A stretch of 64,000 bases of DNA from Echinarachnius parma (lineage: Eukaryota > Echinodermata > Echinoidea > Clypeasteroida > Echinarachniidae): assembly GCA_037951105.1 (NCBI GenBank), contig JBAMJV010010544.1:1-64000 (forward strand), written 5' to 3'. The notes beneath the pieces were generated by a model. The model was not told the origin of the DNA, did no database searches, and saw only the letters and a program-made list of their open reading frames with translations. Position 1 is the stretch's first letter. Each line of letters starts with the position of its first letter. This document shows, in pieces, positions 27,901 through 33,900 of this stretch. The position numbers were made by a program, and so were the translations under genes.

Positions 27901-30900
27901 GATTTTCACACATAGTGTACGAAACAACTGTAGAAATATTGTGGTAAGATCAAATCTTAAACAATCATTGGTTATAAAATTATGAGCAGTTGTCTAGAGG
28001 GTAGTTACTGTTTGTGTTTGGTATAGTTGGAAAGAATCAGGTTTGAATTTGTACAGATTGCAAATCATGTTAATATTGCATGAATTTCTGATGCATAGAA
28101 ACATTAAATTCATTGAAAAGGGATACCTGTAGATATTTGCTTTCATAATTGATGTACAAGTTTGCAATTTGAACTTGAACTTGAAAGATTTTATTCAAGA
28201 AAAGATCTCCACCTAGGCCCTGTTGCAGAGAGAGACATTTTCTGCATTTCAACCAATCAGATGTGTGCATTTAGAACATTTGATCTGACTCACAATTGAT
28301 TTATCTCTTTCTGCAACAGGGCCATTGTCAGGTTGGAAACATGTGGTATCATTAAAATGTCATTTGTCTGGATTGCTATTGTATGGGGATTAGCAGGTCT
28401 ATTTAACAGTGGTGAGCCAGAGTGTGAATAGGCTCTAATCCTGACTTTGAAAAGGTCTTTTTCATACAATACACCCCTACAGAATTCTTGGACATGCGTG
28501 TAGGTCTAAAATAATTCAATTTTACATGAAATGTGCAAACTTAAAACAAGGCTGTAGAAAAAACAAGAAATAATACATCTCCAATTCTTTCATATGTTGT
28601 AGATATTATATCAAGCCAAGATTTAAGCCAAAAAAAATCTCAAGATTATTTGATCCACGAGGTGAAACGGAAGATCGAAGCCTAAGGTCAAAGGTTATCG
28701 TATCCAAACTCGCTCATGCATGAAAACAAATGGCATAAATGGATTGCATATAACATCCCCAGTCCAATGACACCATTAAAAAATAAATTGACCCAACGGT
28801 TAACGGACAATGGCGATTTGAAAAACGGTGCCCACGCCCATTTTTGACAAAACTACCCCCAAAGAATCGCCCATAGCGCCAAAACCGTTGGGCGGATTGG
28901 GATAAAACTTAAATATTTGCGCTTTGAAAGGTTGAAATATCATACATACCAAATATTAGCAAATTTGAAGGGGGTACGATGAAAATTTTCACTTTTTTTG
29001 GGTGATTTGACATGGAATGACCCATCTATCTATCGATCAATTAAATATTCAGTGGGTTGGTCGGTCGGTCAATCAGTCAGTCTTTAAGTCAAAAGTAGGT
29101 CAATCAATCTATTCATCTATCCATCCATCTATTCATTATCCATCCACTTACTCTCTCCTCCTCAGCTACCAGTGCCCATGCCAACTGGCTGTAGAGTTCA
29201 GACTTCTTATTCTTCAGATCCTTGAGACATGTCAAATCCTTGAATTTCTGTTCCAGTGCCAGTACCTCCTTCTCAAGGTCAGGAAGTTTCTGTTTGGCGA
29301 AGAAGAACAAAAAACACATAATAATAATAATGATAATAATAATGTTCTTGATTGATATAGTGCCTATCACGATTGATAATCATCTCTAAGCCCTTTACAA
29401 TTATATTATTACACCCGTCATCGGATACATTCTGTAATCAATCCAGCACACAAAGTGTACGTTTTCCACTACCTGGGGAGCATTCCAGCCAGGCAACCTT
29501 GTGGGGGCACACAATGCTAAAGGAACTACGTTCCATCCTTCCGGGTACCCATTTATACACCTGGGTGGAGAGCAGCAAATGTGGATAAATAAAAAAGTAA
29601 ATGCAGTGTAACCTTGCTATACCAAAAACAAACCTTGAGACCATGGCAATCACCTTCTGATATTTGTAGAATTTGGACACCTTAAAAAATAGCATCCATT
29701 TATAGCGCATACTCTTGACTTATCTCGTTCTGTGAGTTGACATTGTCCTCAGTAATCTCCTTGTGCTCTACTATCTCCTTGCTGTGATTGGACACCTGAA
29801 AACTGTCATCCCTGTAGAGCGCATATTTCATGTTGCTCTTACCTTGTTCTGTGAGATAACACTCCCCTCAGTAACTTTATTGTGCTCTACTATCTCCTTG
29901 CTGTGATTGGACACCTGAAAACTTTCATCCCTGTATAGCGCATACTCTGTTTTGCCCTTACCTCATTCTGTGAGTTGACACTGTCCTCAGTTATATCCTT
30001 GTGCTCTACTATCTGCTTGTAGTCATTTGACACCTGCTCTAGCTGGGTCGCCTTGAGGAAAAACTGAAATAAAAAGATAAATGATAATAATTATCACGAT
30101 GAGAAGTATCACGATGAGAAGTATCACGATGAGAAGGTGGTTATCAAAAGCCTCCACACTCACTGTTTTCTCTAATGCCCGTTTGGGCGAGTAAAATCAT
30201 AACTTTTCAAATTTTACTTACCCGAACAGAAAATTGACTTGCCCGATTAATTCTAGATGAGATCTACACCTAAGGAAAAACATTAATTATTCTCTCGTAG
30301 TTGGCAACTAATTTAGTTGCCTACTTGCCGAGTAGGGCAACTAATCTAGGCCATTTATGAAATTTTACTTGCCCCGGGCAAGTGCTAGTGTCGAGCCCTG
30401 ATTGTCATATTCAGGTCAATTTACATGCTAACAAGGAATCAATCTGAGTGGTCAATGCAAAGTTTACCAGGAATTCACACATATTTTCCCCCCGAGTGAG
30501 ATTTCCTGCCTCTGGTTTTTCCCGGCCAATTCTACTTTATAGACATGTGGTTTACAATAATGTTGTTAAAAATGCAGATTCTTGTTTTTATTTTTTTATA
30601 TTTGCTTCTCTGCAAATTAATAGGCAAGTCTAAACATCTAAAGGGGGTTTGGATAAATGGGCAATTCATCACGGATTTCATTCCACAGAATAATACACTC
30701 TGAAACTCTTCATCATCAGAACACAAATGGAAAATGTCCTACTGGATCTTCTCTTGAGTTGTGACAGACAGGTCCCTGGCTCATACAGGCAAGATACTAG
30801 ATGCTTGGTAAAATTAGACACAGGGACAGTGTTATTTGGTGTGCAAAAACTAGCCTTGTTACCAATATTCAAACCGCAGTGAACAATTTCTAACAGTGCC

Positions 30901-33900
30901 CTACACATCGCCACACCTGGCAACCTTTAAGCTAAGGAATTGTTGTTTGATACTGACCTTGTACTTGTCCTTGGAGTTCTTGGAGTGCAGGAAGGTCTTG
31001 CTGATGTCTTGGTTCATGATGGACACCGGATTGTCCACCTGTGATTGGGAGAAGGTTAATAAATATTTATTTGAAATCTGTTGACCTGATGATCAATCAT
31101 ACTAGATGTTACATAAATTAATTATTATTATTAGAGATATATCCAAAGTAATAGTGTCTTTGTCAAAGTACCAGTAATTTGAATAGGACACCTCTTCCCT
31201 CTCAGATTGTTCCAACTATCCACTATTTGGCTTACAAACAGCACAGCCCGATTGCTAAATCAATCAATCAATCAATCATCAATCAATCATATGATGAATT
31301 ACCTGTATATTGAAATGATCCAGAATGTGCGACAGCTCTTCCCTCTTGTTGCTGATCACCTTCCCACTGGCAGCCTTCAGCTTGTACACCGTTCCTCCCT
31401 CACGACGTAGCTTTCGTTCAACTATGATGGATGGACCATACTCTCTGGGTTTGTACGCATCATCGCCACGGTTACGAAGCTTGATGACGATCTCGGCAAC
31501 GCTGTGAAAAAATGTATCAATAATTCAGAGATATTAAAATATCATGTATGCTACTTTTTAGCTTTTTATAAGTTGTATACTATGGCAAATGATGGTAAAT
31601 GCTAAAATGAACTGCAATGTTCAATGAGGCTTAGTGGTAAAGCATCCAGCTCATTACCAGGAGACAATGGGTGATTTCAAGTATGGTGTTTAAATCTGGT
31701 GTTAGTGTTTATTAAACACTAAATCGGGCTTAAACACCATACTTGAAATGACTTAGTGTTAGGATGGTGTTAACGTGATGACCTCTGATTTCACCGTTGT
31801 ACAAACTTCCGTTTCCGACTGGCGGTGTTTATTGATATGGCAATATACTATGAGAGATGGTGTTGAGCTAGTGTTAGTGTTTATTAAACACTAACTGCAG
31901 CCTTAACACCGTACTTGAAACGAGTTGGTGTTAGAGGTTTGACCTCGTATTTCCGGCAGTGGCACGTGGTTGCTGGTGTTTAGCGTCGTCTGCTAATCTG
32001 CCCGATAGTGTTAGTGTTGAGCATGTATACGCAAAACTCCATAGAGATAACAACTTCCATAGGGATCGAAATGAAAGTCATTTCAAGTACAGATCGAGCT
32101 GGTGTTAGTGTTACTGTTGCTAGGTGGGCATTAAAATCACAATTCTGAACTGAAATGGTGGTGTTTTTGTTTGTCTGAGCATGTAAAAAGGGTGTCAACC
32201 TAGATAATTTTTGAAGTTTTACTTAAGTGAAGATTATGAAACGCAATGCAAATCTTATTTTTTTAATTAATGTATTGATTTGAATATCTATAGTAATTTA
32301 AAGAAATAAGGTCATACAATTCATATTTTCATTATTTTATAATCAAACATTAGTTTTCACTACATAAATTCTTTAGACCATTTGGAATAATAATACAACA
32401 AAGCAAAATTTGAATAGCCAGGTTCTTCCTTATGTTTATATTGTTGTTAACATTAATTATTTTATGTATTTCTTGTCTAATTATACACCCGCCACCCCCC
32501 CCCCCCCCCCCCCTCCCCCGAAAAAAGTCACTAAGCACTGGGAATTGTCTGTACATCTTTGACATTTTATTACAGTGAACTTATAATTGAGTTAAAAACT
32601 GTAGTAAATTTGTTGTGAATAATGGCTAAAAAAAAAATAATAATAAAAAAAATAACCACGCCGGGGACTCGAACCCACTTCTATGATTTATCTGGTTAAG
32701 TGATACACGTGCGACAGGTCTTAACCCACTCGGCCACCAAGCACCTAGTGATCACGTGACCGATTTTAATAAAGTATATCATGTTACATACTATTGGTAG
32801 TTACTCGGAACTTGCTACCGTGCTGTCACCGGGATTTATGCCTACATCTTCGGCTATGCAAACCGTTAACGCTAGCCATATGTCTCAGCGCGCGACGGGC
32901 ATTCAATTTTTAGAAGAGAGTCACGCACATTTCTTGCGAGTTTAGTTACAAATTTCACTAAAAATAGGGAATATTCACTAAAATCGTATCGACCAAGTGA
33001 ATGGTTTGAATGTTTTTTTTAAATTATAGTATTCAATACATGTATGTGGTAAATCTTCATTACGGCTTGCTCTCTAATTCGTAACCATGTAAGCGTTTTC
33101 GTTACCATTTTAAGGGTGTTCGCGTGATTTTGTCTCTGGTGTTGACAAACACTAGCGATACTGATCGATTACTACTCAAGGTCATCACGATTAAAAAGTT
33201 CGTGACCTTAAATGCTTAATCTGGAAGCTGGTGTTTAGCTCAGATTAGAGGCAGTTTTTCACCCTCAACACTAACACTAACCCCAACACCATACTTGAAA
33301 TCACCCAATGAATTTGTGCCCATGTTAGTTATACAAAAGTCTTAATAAATGGTACCTACTGCCTTCTAACCAGGCACTCAGTACTTTCTTCTCAAAGTGC
33401 TAAGAGGCTGGCCTGCAGTAGGCGCTATGCAAATATATGTTATATTATTATTATTTGCATTATTAATGAAGAAAAGGAGACTGGAAAGTTAAATGATTCT
33501 AGCTACCAGAAGCCCCAATCTGCAGCTTCACTGCTTGTATGGCTAATGAAACAGAGATAGGCACCACCCGAAAAGCCAGAAGGAATGGGAGTTACATCGA
33601 CTATATGAGTCACAGAATTCTTAATCCTTAAAGATCTTTTGATAACAGAAAATTGGAGCTTGTCCAAAAAAAAATAGAACATACATACATGTATCATGTT
33701 ACTAGGCAGAGGTGTTGCAAATTGTTGATAAAAGGGCTTACTCTAAATACAAAATTCTCTGATACACAATTGAAAATAAATGACACAGAAGAAAATTGAT
33801 TTTGACTAAACTTGGACTCACTTTTTGCCTGTTTTGATGAAGCTTTTGACGGAGTTGCCTCTGTTGGTGACGATGGCCTTTCCTCCCAAACCAACCACGA

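Noticed and set aside
32657-32750. Functional Ser/Leu tRNA gene
   Set aside because: T-arm mismatches and no clear anticodon stem; treated as tRNA-derived.
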